Shown here: in pieces, positions 49,813-59,500 of the stretch | Layout of the letters: every line of letters starts with the position of its first letter | Numbering within the stretch: position 1 is the stretch's first letter | Assembly (NCBI GenBank): GCA_033961575.1 | Contig: CM066732.1 | Coordinates: forward strand, 100,059,187 to 100,123,186 | Reading direction: 5' to 3' | Length of the DNA: 64,000 nucleotides | Source of the DNA: Aselliscus stoliczkanus | Lineage: Eukaryota > Chordata > Mammalia > Chiroptera > Hipposideridae | Program-made: the position numbers and the translations under genes | Notes under the pieces: model-generated | Databases searched by the model: none | Seen by the model: only the letters and a program-made list of their open reading frames with translations | What the model was told of the DNA's origin: nothing

Positions 49813-50118
49813 GGGTGAATGAAAAAGGGGAAGGGATTAAAAAGTACAAATTGGTTGTTACACAGTAGTCATGAGAATGTAGGGTATAGCATAAGGAACA
49901 TAGTCAATAGTATTGTAATAACTGTGTGTGGTATCAGATGGGTACTAGCTTTATTGAGGTAATAGATGGGAAAGTTTCGGGGGCAGGGTGAAAAGGTGAA
50001 GGAATAAAAAATACAAATTGGTAGTTGAAAATAGTCATGGGGATGTAAAGTAAAGCATAGGGAATATTGTCAATAATATGGTAAGAACTATGTTTAGTGC
50101 CAGGTAGGTACTAGACTA
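49813..50118 (+). repeat. Two-copy tandem duplication within the LINE-1 3' UTR
   Basis: Unit 1 (49813-49953) and unit 2 (49986-50118) share in order a GGGTGAA start, an A-rich stretch with ACAAATTGGT, AGTCATG-GATGTA, AGCATA-GGAA, GTCAATA-TAT-GTAA and GGTACTAG. They are clearly homologous, separated by about 32 bp, and diverged by many substitutions. The duplication probably predates this insertion. Confidence 0.8.
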
Positions 50119-50278
50119 GTCAGGTGGATCACTTATTTATCACAAAATTATATAAATGTCTAATTATTATGTTGTATACCTGTAATTAATATAAAATATA
50201 TTTAATGTCAATTATAATTGAAAAACTTGAAAAAGGGGGAAAGGGAAGGGAAACAAAAAATAAATAAATAAGAATTTT

Positions 50279-51250
50279 TAAAAAGTACATTTTAATCTAG
50301 AAAAAAATTAAAATACTCATTTCTCTAAATTGTTTTGCTCAAGAATTTTTAATACTTGCAGGAAGAAACATTAAAACTATAATAAAAGACATAGGTGATC
50401 TAAATAATTGCAGGAAAATTCCTCATTTTTATGGAATCCAAACATAACAAATATATCAATTCTTTCCAAATTAATGTCAAAATCCAATGTAATGTCAATC
50501 AATCCTTCTGTTGTATGTATTTCAAAATTTAAAAAAATACTTAAATAATTATATGAGTAATGAAGGCCTAAATATAAAGATAATTATTAAAACGATTAAA
50601 CAAGAGGACATAATCCACAAGTTATTAAGCCATAATTCAAAGGATAGTAACAAAAGCATTGTTTGAACACAACAAAAAACATATACAGGGCCGGCCGAGT
50701 GGCGCATTCGATAAGAGTTGGTTTTGGGATGCCAGCGGCCCCGGTTCGGATCCCACATATGAGGGCCAGTGACACTGCCCTCTACAGCTAACAACAGCTC
50801 CACCTGGAGCTGGGCTGTGAGCCCTGGCGATGGTGTAGGCTGCAGCCCCTGCTGCAGTGGGCGGCCATAGACTACAGTGAGCGGCTGGCAGCCAGCATGA
50901 GCGGCTGGCAGCCAGCGTGAGCAGCCAATAGCCACGGTGAGTGACATCCAGGGGCCGGCGACCGATCTAACTCATCCGGGAAGAGCACAATGATGATAGC
51001 AACATGGGCCAGTGAAGCAACGTCCTCCGCAACTAGACTGAAGAACAAAAAGACAGCAACTTGTCTGTTCCCCTTCCCCAAATCCCAATGCTGTTCCCCT
51101 CCCCCAATTCCCCAATTTAAAACAAACAAACAAACAAACAAAAAACATATACATTAATTCTTTCAAAAAGATTAGAAGGCTCATAGAAGGATTCACATAT
51201 ATGGGTTTTAATATACCACATAGATGCATTACTAATCAATAGGGAAAGAC
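50279..51250 (+). repeat. Older LINE-1 ORF2 relic, right part
   Basis: The host LINE-1 interrupted at 47060 resumes: AAACATTAAAACTATAATAA, AGACATAGGTGATCTAAATA, AATCCAATGTAATGTCAATC and, after the SINE, AATTCTTTCAAAAAGATTAG. The order agrees with the ORF2 region downstream of the part left of the insertion. Confidence 0.6.
50672..51153 (+). mobile_element. 450-bp compound SINE with perfect target duplication
   Basis: Identical 16-bp repeats ACAAAAAACATATACA lie at 50672-50687 and 51138-51153. The body starts with a Ves-like head (GGGCCGGCCGAGTGGCGCAT to GTGACACTGCCCTC). Instead of an A-tail it continues for about 350 bp with GGAGCTGGGCTGTGAGCCCT, two copies of GAGCGGCTGGCAGCCAGC and a part shared with the second SINE type at 55344 (CATGGGCCAGTGA, GCAACTAGACTGAAGAACAA, CTGTTCCCCTTCCCCAA). 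It ends in (AAAC)n. Confidence 0.88.
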
Positions 51251-51679
51251 AGACTGTAGAGGGTGATAACATTGACTCATTAGAAGAAAGAAACACAAAA
51301 TTTGATCTTTACTACTAACTACAGAGGTAAACTCAAATTGAAATATATATATGTATTTATATATGCGTAAAAGAAAAAGAAAGTAAATATTGGTGACTTG
51401 GGGATCCATGCTCTGCCTCCTTGCTTCCCTAGAAAGCACTGCTTACCAATTTCTTCATGGTTATAACATTCCCTCCACATCTCCTGTCTCCTCCTCCACC
51501 AAAGATAATAATAGCCTGCTCTCTTTGAGAAAACGGGCTGGATGCAGGAAAAGAGCCAACCATACAATAAGTTATAACCAAATTCATTTTAATTCAGGAA
51601 TACTATACAACCGTTTTGGTCCACTTTATAACAAAATTAATGAGAAAGGAATGTTTTCCAAACCTGGGCAGAGACAGAA

Positions 51680-51985
51680 TAAGACTTTCAGCTGATTTCT
51701 CAACAGAAACTTTGCAGGCCAGAAGGGATTGGCACGAAATGTTCTAAGTGATGAAAAGCAAGGACATACAACCAAGATTACTCTACCCAGAAAGACTATC
51801 ATTTAAAAGCGAAGGATAAAGAGCATCCCAGACAAGAAAAAGCTAAATGAGTTCATCTCCATCAAACCAGTATTACCAGGAATGTTACAGGAACTTCTTT
51901 AGGATGGGATGGAGGGAGGGGGAGATAAAAAATATGAATAATAAAATTCCAATAAGTACATATCTATCAATTACTTTCAATGTAA
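51680..51985 (+). repeat. LINE-1 ORF1 3' fragment, second copy
   Basis: CAGCTGATTTCTCAACAGAA, GGCCAGAAGGGATTGGCACG, CAACCAAGATTACTCTACCC and ATCAATTACTTTCAATGTAA parallel 48830-49160 of the large LINE-1 derivative at most bases. It ends inside the ORF1-ORF2 spacer. No target duplication was identified, so it may be a separate truncated insertion or a rearranged piece. Confidence 0.75.
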
Positions 51986-52265
51986 GTATTTGTTTGACAT
52001 CATTCATAATCTCCATCTAGAAAGTAATTATTATTTCTGATAAAACTCTTGAATAATTTTTGGACACACCTAAATGAGACTAAGAAATTCTGGGAAGCTA
52101 AGGTTGGCCATCCAGCTGAGTAAAGATCATGATATTTTAATAGAAATATATGTGTTTTAATCTATCCTAACAATTATTTAATAATTTTTCTTTCCTATAA
52201 AACGTCTTTTCAGGATAGAAATCTTTGAATGCTCTTCTTTAAGGAGCTCCTTCTCTCATGAAAAG

Positions 52266-52416
52266 TTTGTAAAATCCCTTTATTTGTGTTTTTTTTTTTT
52301 TTTTTTGAGGGCAGTGTCACTGGCCCTCATATGTGGGATCCGAACCAGGGCCGCTGGCTTCCGAAGCCAGCGCTTAACCACCACACCACTCGGCCGGCCC
52401 TTTGTAAAATCCCTTT
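52266..52416 (-). mobile_element. Ves-like SINE
   Basis: T-run, GAGGGCAGTGTCACTGGCCC, and a head ending CACACCACTCGGCCGGCCC. Identical 16-bp direct repeats TTTGTAAAATCCCTTT lie at 52266-52281 and 52401-52416. Confidence 0.96.
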
Positions 52417-54039
52417 GACATGTGCTCATAATCAATTTGTCTGAGAAGTCTGAGTTACTAGGAACAGCAAATCTAAACAACAAAAAATCTTTTTTAGGAC
52501 AATGATTGGTATGGGGCTGCTATAGTAATTCAATGTAAAGGACATATACACTGCTATTAATATCTATGCTATGCCGGGAACAATTGTGGGAAATGAAAGC
52601 TCTAAAGATAAACACGTAATCTTTCTATCCAAGAAGCTTATAGACCAGAATGTCAGATAGCATCTCAACTGGATCTTTGGTTTTATTTCCTCAAGTACGA
52701 CCTAGACATATGGAAGACACCAAGAAGCAGAGATGTCTGAAAGACTGACAGACTTTATGCCCTCAGGTCTAGGAATGAACAGCTGAATATATTACCACTT
52801 TTGACCTGCCACATTTAAATGGTTTTCTCTAGTTTTCATGTTCTTTGACCCTGTTTACAGCCACCCGAGAAAAGCCATAACATTTATAATTGTTCCCAAT
52901 AGAAGACTGAATTCAATTACCTGATGTTTTATTCTCAAATCACTGATCAAAACAGCTTGTAGTCTCTTAATTGTTATTTTCTTTTTTGTACACTCCAGAA
53001 CTAAAGTATTAAATGCTGATTAATTATTTCACTGACTCAGGAGCTAGGATTTTTTTAATGTATATTTTTTAGTTGTATCCCAACATGTAAAAGAAGGGAG
53101 AAAGAAATATTGATTCAACTCAAGCTGAGGAGGGTGCCAATATGAGGCCAGCGAAGATGTGGTCTGTCAATTCTGATTTCTCCCCCAAAACGAAGAAGAG
53201 TTTTTATTAAATTTATTTGCCATGCTACCATGGGTTAATACCACCACTTTCACTATTTGCACCCAATAAAAATAAAAGAACAGTTCTTTATTTAGGAGGT
53301 CTAGATGCAATTTTTGGCCCTTCATGATTTTTCACAGCCTCTCAAAGAGGCAGTATTTTTCCAGTGCTGGAGGAACTCATAACTTAAACTAGCTGGTCCT
53401 GTCGAATTCAACTTGACAGAGTCACTGTGAAAATAAAGTCTATATTTCACATAATATTTATAATACACCTACTTTAGGCATTGCATTATAAAATCTAAAC
53501 TATTTTACTTAAAAGAAAACCAATTCTGAGCTCAGAAAGACCTGTCCAATATCTCATGTCATTAAACATAGGTGGCTTTATAAAACTCACCCGCTTTTCA
53601 AGGCTTTGAGGGAATGAAAGAAAAGGAGGCTCTCAGTAAGCTAAAGTAAGTATGAACTGTAACTGAAAAACTTGATTTGATATATTGTAAAGGCCATTTA
53701 AATTTTTTACGTTTGCTTTGTGTCCTGTAGAAGAAAGCCTTATGCAGAATGTATATACACAGTAAGAATTTAATAGCCATTCTATTATGATAATATTTTA
53801 AATTGTATCCTGATTATATTTTATCTGCTGGCAAACTTGCTATATGGTAATTAAAATTAATATGACAATTGAAAATGATTCAACAGAATAAGCAAAGTAT
53901 GCTGTTATTAAAGTGAGATTGAGCTCTGTTTTATCATTTCTTTTACTGAATGATTATGTAGTATTTCTTGAGTGCCCAGAGTAACATACCAAAATAATCT
54001 AAGGTGTATGGTGTTCAATTCTGAGAACTCATCATCAAA
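52417..54039. other. Unique-looking DNA, no firm feature
   Basis: No named repeat. 53603-53635 could be read as a 33-nt microexon (TTTTCAAG|GC ... CTCA|GTAAGC) whose phases would fit between exons C and D, but the splice sites are weak and it is too short to support. ORF 53598-53780 on the minus strand is incidental. Confidence 0.35.
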
Positions 54040-54512
54040 TAATTTATATCAATTAAGTATTTATCAAACATCAGCAAAGAAAACAAGACTAGGTCACAAA
54101 TAAAATGTCAATTATTACCAAAGAATTTCAACCATGCAGACTGTGTTCTCTGTCAAAAATGTATTTAAATCAGAAATCAATAACAAAACTGTAATTAACT
54201 CACATATATTTGAAAATTTTTTAAAGTTCAAAATAACATATTGATCAAAGAGAAAATCACAGTAGAAATTAGAAAATATTTCATACTGAACAATTTTTAA
54301 AACATGATGTATCAAACTAATGAAAAAGTTAACGAATACTTATATGTGGAAAAGAATTAAAAATTAATGAGCCAAGTATCTATGTCAAGGCATTAAGAAA
54401 ATAAAAATAAAGTTAACTGACAAAAGTGATACCAAGAAAGAAGCAGAAAGCAGTGCCCTAAAAAACAACAATAGAGAAGACCAAAAAAACAAACCAAAAA
54501 GTGTTTCTTTGT
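54040..54512 (+). repeat. LINE-1 ORF2-like relic
   Basis: A-rich text with GAAAAAGTTAACGAATACTT, GCATTAAGAAAATAAAAATA and AGAAAGAAGCAGAAAGCAGT resembles a decayed LINE-1 ORF2 in sense orientation. It is interrupted at its right end by the inverted LINE-1 insertion. Confidence 0.4.
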
Positions 54513-54911
54513 GATGAAAGCATCTGAAATCTACATTCCTGGCAAATTTCCATTATTCAATACAGTATTATTAAGTATAGTCATCATGCTGTATATTAAA
54601 TCTCTGGACTTCATCATCCTACATAATTGCAACTTTACACCCTTTGACCAAGATCTCATTTCCCCCACTTCCCCATCTCTATTAAAACCCTAGTTTCCCC
54701 CTCTGCTTCTATGTATTAGACTTTTTAAGATTCCACATGTAAGTGAGATCATGCAATGTTCTTTCTGCATCTGGCTTATTTCACTGAGCATAATGCTCTC
54801 CAGACTGTAGCAATCCTCTTCACTATCTGAATATATTATCAAATCATGTTGTACACCTCAAATGAAACACAATTTTTATTTTAAAATAAAATAAAAAGGG
54901 GTTCTTTGGGA
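54496..54911 (+). mobile_element. 5'-inverted (twin-primed) LINE-1 3' end
   Basis: From 54513 to about 54825 the LINE-1 3' region is reversed (TACACCCTTTGACCAAGATC, TTCCACATGTAAGTGAGATC, CTTATTTCACTGAGCATAAT). From about 54828 the final part is in sense orientation (ATCATGTTGTACACCTCAAA) and runs into an A-rich tail. Flanks AAAAAGTGTTTCTTTG (54496-54511) and AAAAAGGGGTTCTTTG (54894-54909) agree at most positions. Inverted 5' part, sense 3' part and target duplication are the signature of twin priming. Confidence 0.6.
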
Positions 54912-54959
54912 GTTTGCTTCTGATCTAGATAGAATAATTCCCTCATGAAACTACAAAAG

Positions 54960-56890
54960 AAATAAAAAAAAGAGAAGGAAGAAAGACAATATTAAAAATA
55001 AGGATTTACAAGACACTAGAAACAAATGAGGTGAGCCCAGCTATTGTGATGCCACGGGTTACTGCCTTGAGAGAGTTTCCAGGCTGTAGCACAGGGAGGA
55101 AGAACCCACGTAGAGCCGGAAGATTATCTGAATTGACAAGATGGAGCTGAGATTTGGGGGAGAACAGAAGGCAAAAAGTTGCAGAATTAGTACTGGAGAG
55201 GAGAGTCCTGCACAGAGAGAAAACTCTAGAGATCTGCAGATAAATGCCCTCACGTAATCAGCAGAGTACTGATCAGCCCACGTGTGTGACAAAGAAAGCC
55301 ACAGAAGGCCAGAGAAAGAACCACATAGTTAAGAGTAAATTTAGGGAGCCAGCTGATTAAGAGCGCGAGCTCTGAGCAACAGGTCTGGCCTATTCCATTC
55401 CCACATGGGCCAGTGAGCTGGGCCCGATCTGAGCCACATGGGATGGTGGGCTACGCCCACCTGCAACTAAGACTGAACATGGCCCCTTGAGCTGAGCAGC
55501 CGCTTGAGCTGCCTAAGGCCATCGGATGGCGACTGGACTTGGAGTTGAGCTAGTTGTGCCCTCCATAACTAAGATTGAAGGACAAAATCTTGGCTGTTCC
55601 CCTTCCCCAATTCCCTAACAAAATCTTAAAAAAAGAAAAAGAGTAAATATTACAGTGATTGGTGCACACACAGAGCCAAGACCAGCACCTGTCCTTAACA
55701 CACATACTGGATAACCTGAAAATTGATGGGCAATGGGTAAGGCAAGCGGAAGAGTCTTGCCTCAGTTGTAAGAAGTAATTGTCTGTAGAATAAGCAATGC
55801 TCCTCTCCTCCCTGCAAATACCATGTACTCAAAAAAATATAGCTTTTCCCAAGGACTGCAACTGCATCCTAGAATAAAACTCAAGAAGATTTATAGGAAT
55901 ACAAAAATACTTATAACCTAAAAAGATAAAATTCACTATGTCTGGCATCCAATCAAGGGTTATTAGTCATATCTGGAAGGCAAAGATAACGCACAACAAG
56001 AACAATCGACAAATCAAAACCAATCTAGAACTGATGCAGACATTAGAATTAATAGAAAAGAACATTTTAAAAGTTACTACAATTTCAGTGCATATGTTAA
56101 AAAACTTAAGTTGAGGCATCAAAGATATAAAAAAATGCCCTAATCAAACTTTGGGAGGTGAAAACTACAGTGTTTTAGATGAAAATTATACTGGATGAAA
56201 TTAATGGCAGATTAGACATTGTAAAAGTAAAGGGTCATAAACTTTACAGCATAATATAGGAATTATTCAATACAAAACACTGAGGAAACCCAGCGAATAA
56301 AATGAAAAATGTGTCAATGAGTTAGCTGGATGACAACTTCAAACAACCCAATACACATTTAAGTGGAGTCCCCAAAGTAGAGGAGAGAAAGGCAAAGAAA
56401 AAAAAAATATTCAAAGAAATACTGGCTACAGTTTTTCCAAATTTGATGAAAACTACACGTCCATAGACCCAAAAACTTCAACAAACACCAAGTACAAGAC
56501 CATGAAAAAGAACTACAATAAAATACATAATCAAGCTTCTCAGAATGAATTAGAAAGAGAAAACCTGAAGAGCAATCTGAGAACAAAAAGACACATTATG
56601 GATGCAGGAGCAAAGACAACTGTGATGTCAGAATTCTCATCAAAATTCATCCACAGGAGAAGTCAGTGGAAGATCATTTTAAAGTACTGAAAGAAAAAAA
56701 AAAAAAACCTGACATCTTAATATTCTACATGCAATGAATATATCTTTCAAAATTAAGTCTTAATACACCCACAAAAAACTGAAAAGATTTGATTAACAGC
56801 AAAACTGTACCATAATAAATGATAAATGGAGTCTTTCAGGCAGAAGGAAAATTATATCACATGGACATACAGATCTCCACAAATTAATGA
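54960..56890 (+). repeat. Old LINE-1 5' UTR and ORF1 region, interrupted by a SINE
   Basis: Even-composition 5' UTR-like text (55020-56000) is followed by A-rich ORF1-like text: AAGAAATACTGGCTACAGTT, TTTCCAAATTTGATGAAAAC and CAACAAACACCAAGTACAAG, then TCATTTTAAAGTACTGAAAG and TCTTTCAGGCAGAAGGAAAA. This is the L1M-type 5' UTR, ORF1 and spacer order. ORF2 does not follow. No intact frame. Confidence 0.65.
55332..55652 (+). mobile_element. Second SINE type (longer bat-like SINE)
   Basis: GGGAGCCAGCTGATTAAGAG (A box), AACAGGTCTGGCCTATTCCA, CCACATGGGCCAGTGAGCTG, a repeated ACTAAGACTGAA/ACTAAGATTGAA module and CTGTTCCCCTTCCCCAATTC lead to an A-tail. The near-identical duplications AGAGTAAATTTA and AGAGTAAATATTA flank it. 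The body is 296 bp, against about 110 bp for the short type, and its 3' part is shared with the compound SINE at 50688. Confidence 0.85.
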
Positions 56891-57714
56891 ACAGCACTGA
56901 GAAGAACAATTACAAGGGTAAATACATATGAGTTTTTATTAGTTCAGCCTCTTTAACAGGTGTTACCAAGTTCCCAGGAATTACAACATATTAAGGCTGG
57001 GATTTTAGAGATCCAGCTCAAACACCCTCACAAACAAGAAGTTGAGACCTAAAGAGGTAATGGCATGGCTTCTAGATGAGCAAGGGCTAATACCCACGTT
57101 GAGTGAGCCCTGGCCCAGTGCTCTTTGCCCAGCAGCACCTGGTGACTAAGCAGAGATGAGGACTGACTGCTGGGCTGCATTTCATGCTGATGCTTTAGGT
57201 TAGAGCCCAGGAGAAGAGTGAGGCTTACAGTGGGACTGGACATACTGCCTTGACAGTTGCTCCTCCTGGTTCCTGGAGGAGTGACAGGATATCATTACTA
57301 CTGATTTATACTTGGTGAGTGATGCTGTTTTTTATATATCTATATTGGACATCTCTTGTTTTTGCCTGCTTAGCACACTTGATCTCTTCTTCCCTTTCGG
57401 GGATTGCTCCTAATGCACTCTGAGCTTCTGACAAGGTTGCTTGTCCCAGTATCCTGTCCCTCAAGTCTGAGCTTGTCACTCAGGAGGGGAAAAGCAAAGC
57501 ACTACACCTCCCTTGGTACCAACTTCATGATAGACAAGAGTTTTTCCAAGACTTTTTCAGAATTAGAGTTGAACGATGACTCCTTTCTTCCTATGCATCA
57601 TGGCCACTATGTAAGTGACATTAGTCTCCCTGGTGGTTATGTTTCCCACCATGCTGAGCAACCTAAGAGACTGAGGCCAAGATGACAGGAGGAGACAGAA
57701 GAAGCAGCATGGTG
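56891..57714. other. Mixed DNA, no firm feature
   Basis: Higher GC than the LINE-1 to its left. A 93-codon ORF at 57404-57685 contains CACTAT|GTAAGT, a donor-like site, but no acceptor in an agreeing phase was found. Possibly old retroelement sequence. Confidence 0.35.
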
Positions 57715-58335
57715 ACTGTCATGGTTTGGGTCCCTCCAGGGGCCGACCTTGACCCAAGGATGCCAGGGAAACTAGTTTATTTGGAAAGTAAAAGGAACAT
57801 CAACAGGGGAGTGTGATGGTGAGACAGGGAAGAGAAGAAAAGCAACAAAGAAAGCTACAGAACTGGTTACTGCTGCAGACAATGCACAACTCAGAAATAT
57901 ATATATATATGTAATTTTTTTTTTTTTTTTTTGAGGGCAGTGTCACTGGCCCTCATATGTGGGACCTGAACTGGGACCGCTGGCTTCTCAAGCCAATGTT
58001 TAACCACCGCACCACTTGGCCGGGCCCTCAGAATTATATTTTTAAAGTTTACAGCAGTGAAACAGATGCCTTCTGCCATTTGGAAAGTGGCATCTCCCTG
58101 GCTCAGAGGAAAACCAAACCATAAGCTGAAGGTTGCTTAGTAAGGATGGAATCAGAATAAGAAGGCTTAGCCATTAGATTCAAATATTTAATGGCCTCAG
58201 GCTGGACAAGCAGGAGCAAACATCTCCACAATGGAGAATAGTGCCCCAGTCTGATGGCTCACTGAGCTGGGGGTGCAGTCATACATCTCCTGGGCAGCAC
58301 TGAGTGGGCTAGGCAAATTTCTCCTCTAGACCCCT
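57715..58335. repeat. Possible LTR-like repeat, interrupted by a SINE
   Basis: TGTCATGGTTTGGGTCCCTC starts a purine-rich, low-AT block (GTGATGGTGAGACAGGGAAG, CATCTCCCTGGCTCAGAGGA, ATGGCCTCAGGCTGGACAAG, CTGGGCAGCACTGAGTGGGC) that continues on both sides of the SINE. It looks like an LTR or similar element that I cannot name. Confidence 0.35.
57890..58039 (-). mobile_element. Ves-like SINE
   Basis: (TA)n then a T-run, GAGGGCAGTGTCACTGGCCC, and a somewhat diverged head ending CACCACTTGGCCGGG. Direct repeats CTCAGAAATATAT and CTCAGAATTATAT differ at one base, so this copy is older than most others here. Confidence 0.92.
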
Positions 58336-58352
58336 TAGATTTGTTTTTCTCT

Positions 58353-58359
<7 letters not shown>

Positions 58360-58422
<63 letters not shown>

Positions 58423-58456
58423 CCCCTCCCTCCCTCCCTCCCTCCCTCTCTCCCCT
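58360..58456. repeat. (TC)n followed by (CCCT)n
   Basis: About 60 bp of pure TC dinucleotide passing into CCCCCC and about six CCCT units. It is a long homopurine-homopyrimidine mirror-type tract. Short ORFs on both strands here are composition artefacts. Confidence 0.97.
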
Positions 58457-59199
58457 TAGAGACATTCTGGTCATAGGTGGTTACTATGTATCTGGCCCCT
58501 CCCTAAGTGCTTACTGTGCATTATCTCGTTTGTTAATCTGAGTAGCCTTATGACTTGGGTACCAGTAGTAGAGCTGGTTTAAGGAGGGGAAGCTGTTGCT
58601 TAAGAAGGTATCATAGCCTGTGTTCATTGTATTGATTAGTGTTTTGCTTGACATCAACAGTACTCACAACCATTTTCCTCTGACAATATCTCTCACTTTT
58701 ACTTTTTATCCTACCTTTTCTTTCTTTCTCTCCCAAAAGTAGTCCGCTCCACCTCCTCTCCTTCTACTGCTATGGCTCATTGTACACAAAGTAGGCTGTA
58801 GAAATCACTTGAGATGGAGTCTGAAGAAGGTCAGTTTTGAGACAGAATTGTTTTATCAACAACCTTTTAAACTAAGGCAAGTGGCTTAAGCCCTTTTTCC
58901 ATCTCTAAGCTGGAGACAGGGCTCTGCAGAGCCCATCTCACACATCAAATAGTCACAAGAATGGAACTCATTTGTAGAGAGGCAATTGCTATAAGATGAA
59001 AGGGCTGTGGAAGTGGGAAAGGGCATGTTTGGAAGTGTAGGTAGGGTGGGAGAGGCAGTAAGCCAGGGCTCAGAGGGCCCCATTCCAGGCTAGGGAGGAC
59101 ACATAAAACAACCTGTAATAAGGTAGCATCTGTAAGCTGGAAAGAGGTTTACAATGGCTGAGGTTTGAAAAGGATCTGCTAAAATGTTTCCAGAAATTT
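58457..59199. other. Unique-looking DNA, no feature recognised
   Basis: Even composition. An ORF at 58886-59083 on the minus strand has no motif. No splice pair in phase with the gene model was found. Confidence 0.4.
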
Positions 59200-59500
59200 G
59201 TTGACTAAGTACTTTGTCAATCCTCATGTTATCAACCTGCACACATGTTTCATGCTTTGTAGCATCTAGGCAAAAGCTTTAGTTAATTACCCATTAATTT
59301 ATGACATTCATTGAATGGCTATACTGAGGCAACCATATAATTATAGAGCAAAAAGCTCTGAGCAATTACAAGGCTGAGCATATTGGTTGATTACAATAAA
59401 TCCCCAGCTCATTGTTGATATTTGTCACCTGCTTAATGTTCCTAATCTTTTGATGCATGTGATAAACCATGTGCAATATAGGAAGCAGGGCCTTTGGAGA
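59200..59500. promoter_or_regulatory. Candidate conserved noncoding block
   Basis: No repeat is recognised and there is little simple sequence. It holds homeodomain-type cores (TTAGTTAATTACCCATTAAT, TATAATTATAG, CAATTACAAG), ATTGGTTGATTACAA and balanced, motif-dense text like that of many developmental enhancers. This is a composition impression only, and conservation was not tested. Confidence 0.25.

Larger units (their letters stand above)
47061..50278 (+). mobile_element. Full-ended LINE-1 derivative with the middle of ORF2 missing
   Basis: The element begins GGACACAGAGATCAAGATGG (a LINE-1-like 5' end). It continues through a 1.1-kb 5' UTR, ORF1 (48169-about 49065), the first part of ORF2 (endonuclease text 49150-49400), then jumps at about 49400 to the ORF2 C-terminus (49495-49745), the 3' UTR and an A-rich tail. 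The near-identical repeats TAAAAGTATATTTTA (before) and TAAAAAGTACATTTTA (after, 50279-50294) are target duplications. Most of the reverse transcriptase is absent, so any mobilisation would have needed another LINE-1. ORF1 and ORF2 text is also broken by stops. Confidence 0.75.

Noticed and set aside
53603..53635. A 33-nt microexon between exons C and D with compatible phases
   Set aside because: The acceptor TTTTCAAG and donor CTCA|GTAAGC are weak, and a frame this short is uninformative.
58259..58541. Opposite-strand ORFs with Arg-Glu and Ser-Leu runs
   Set aside because: They translate the (TC)n(CCCT)n tract.
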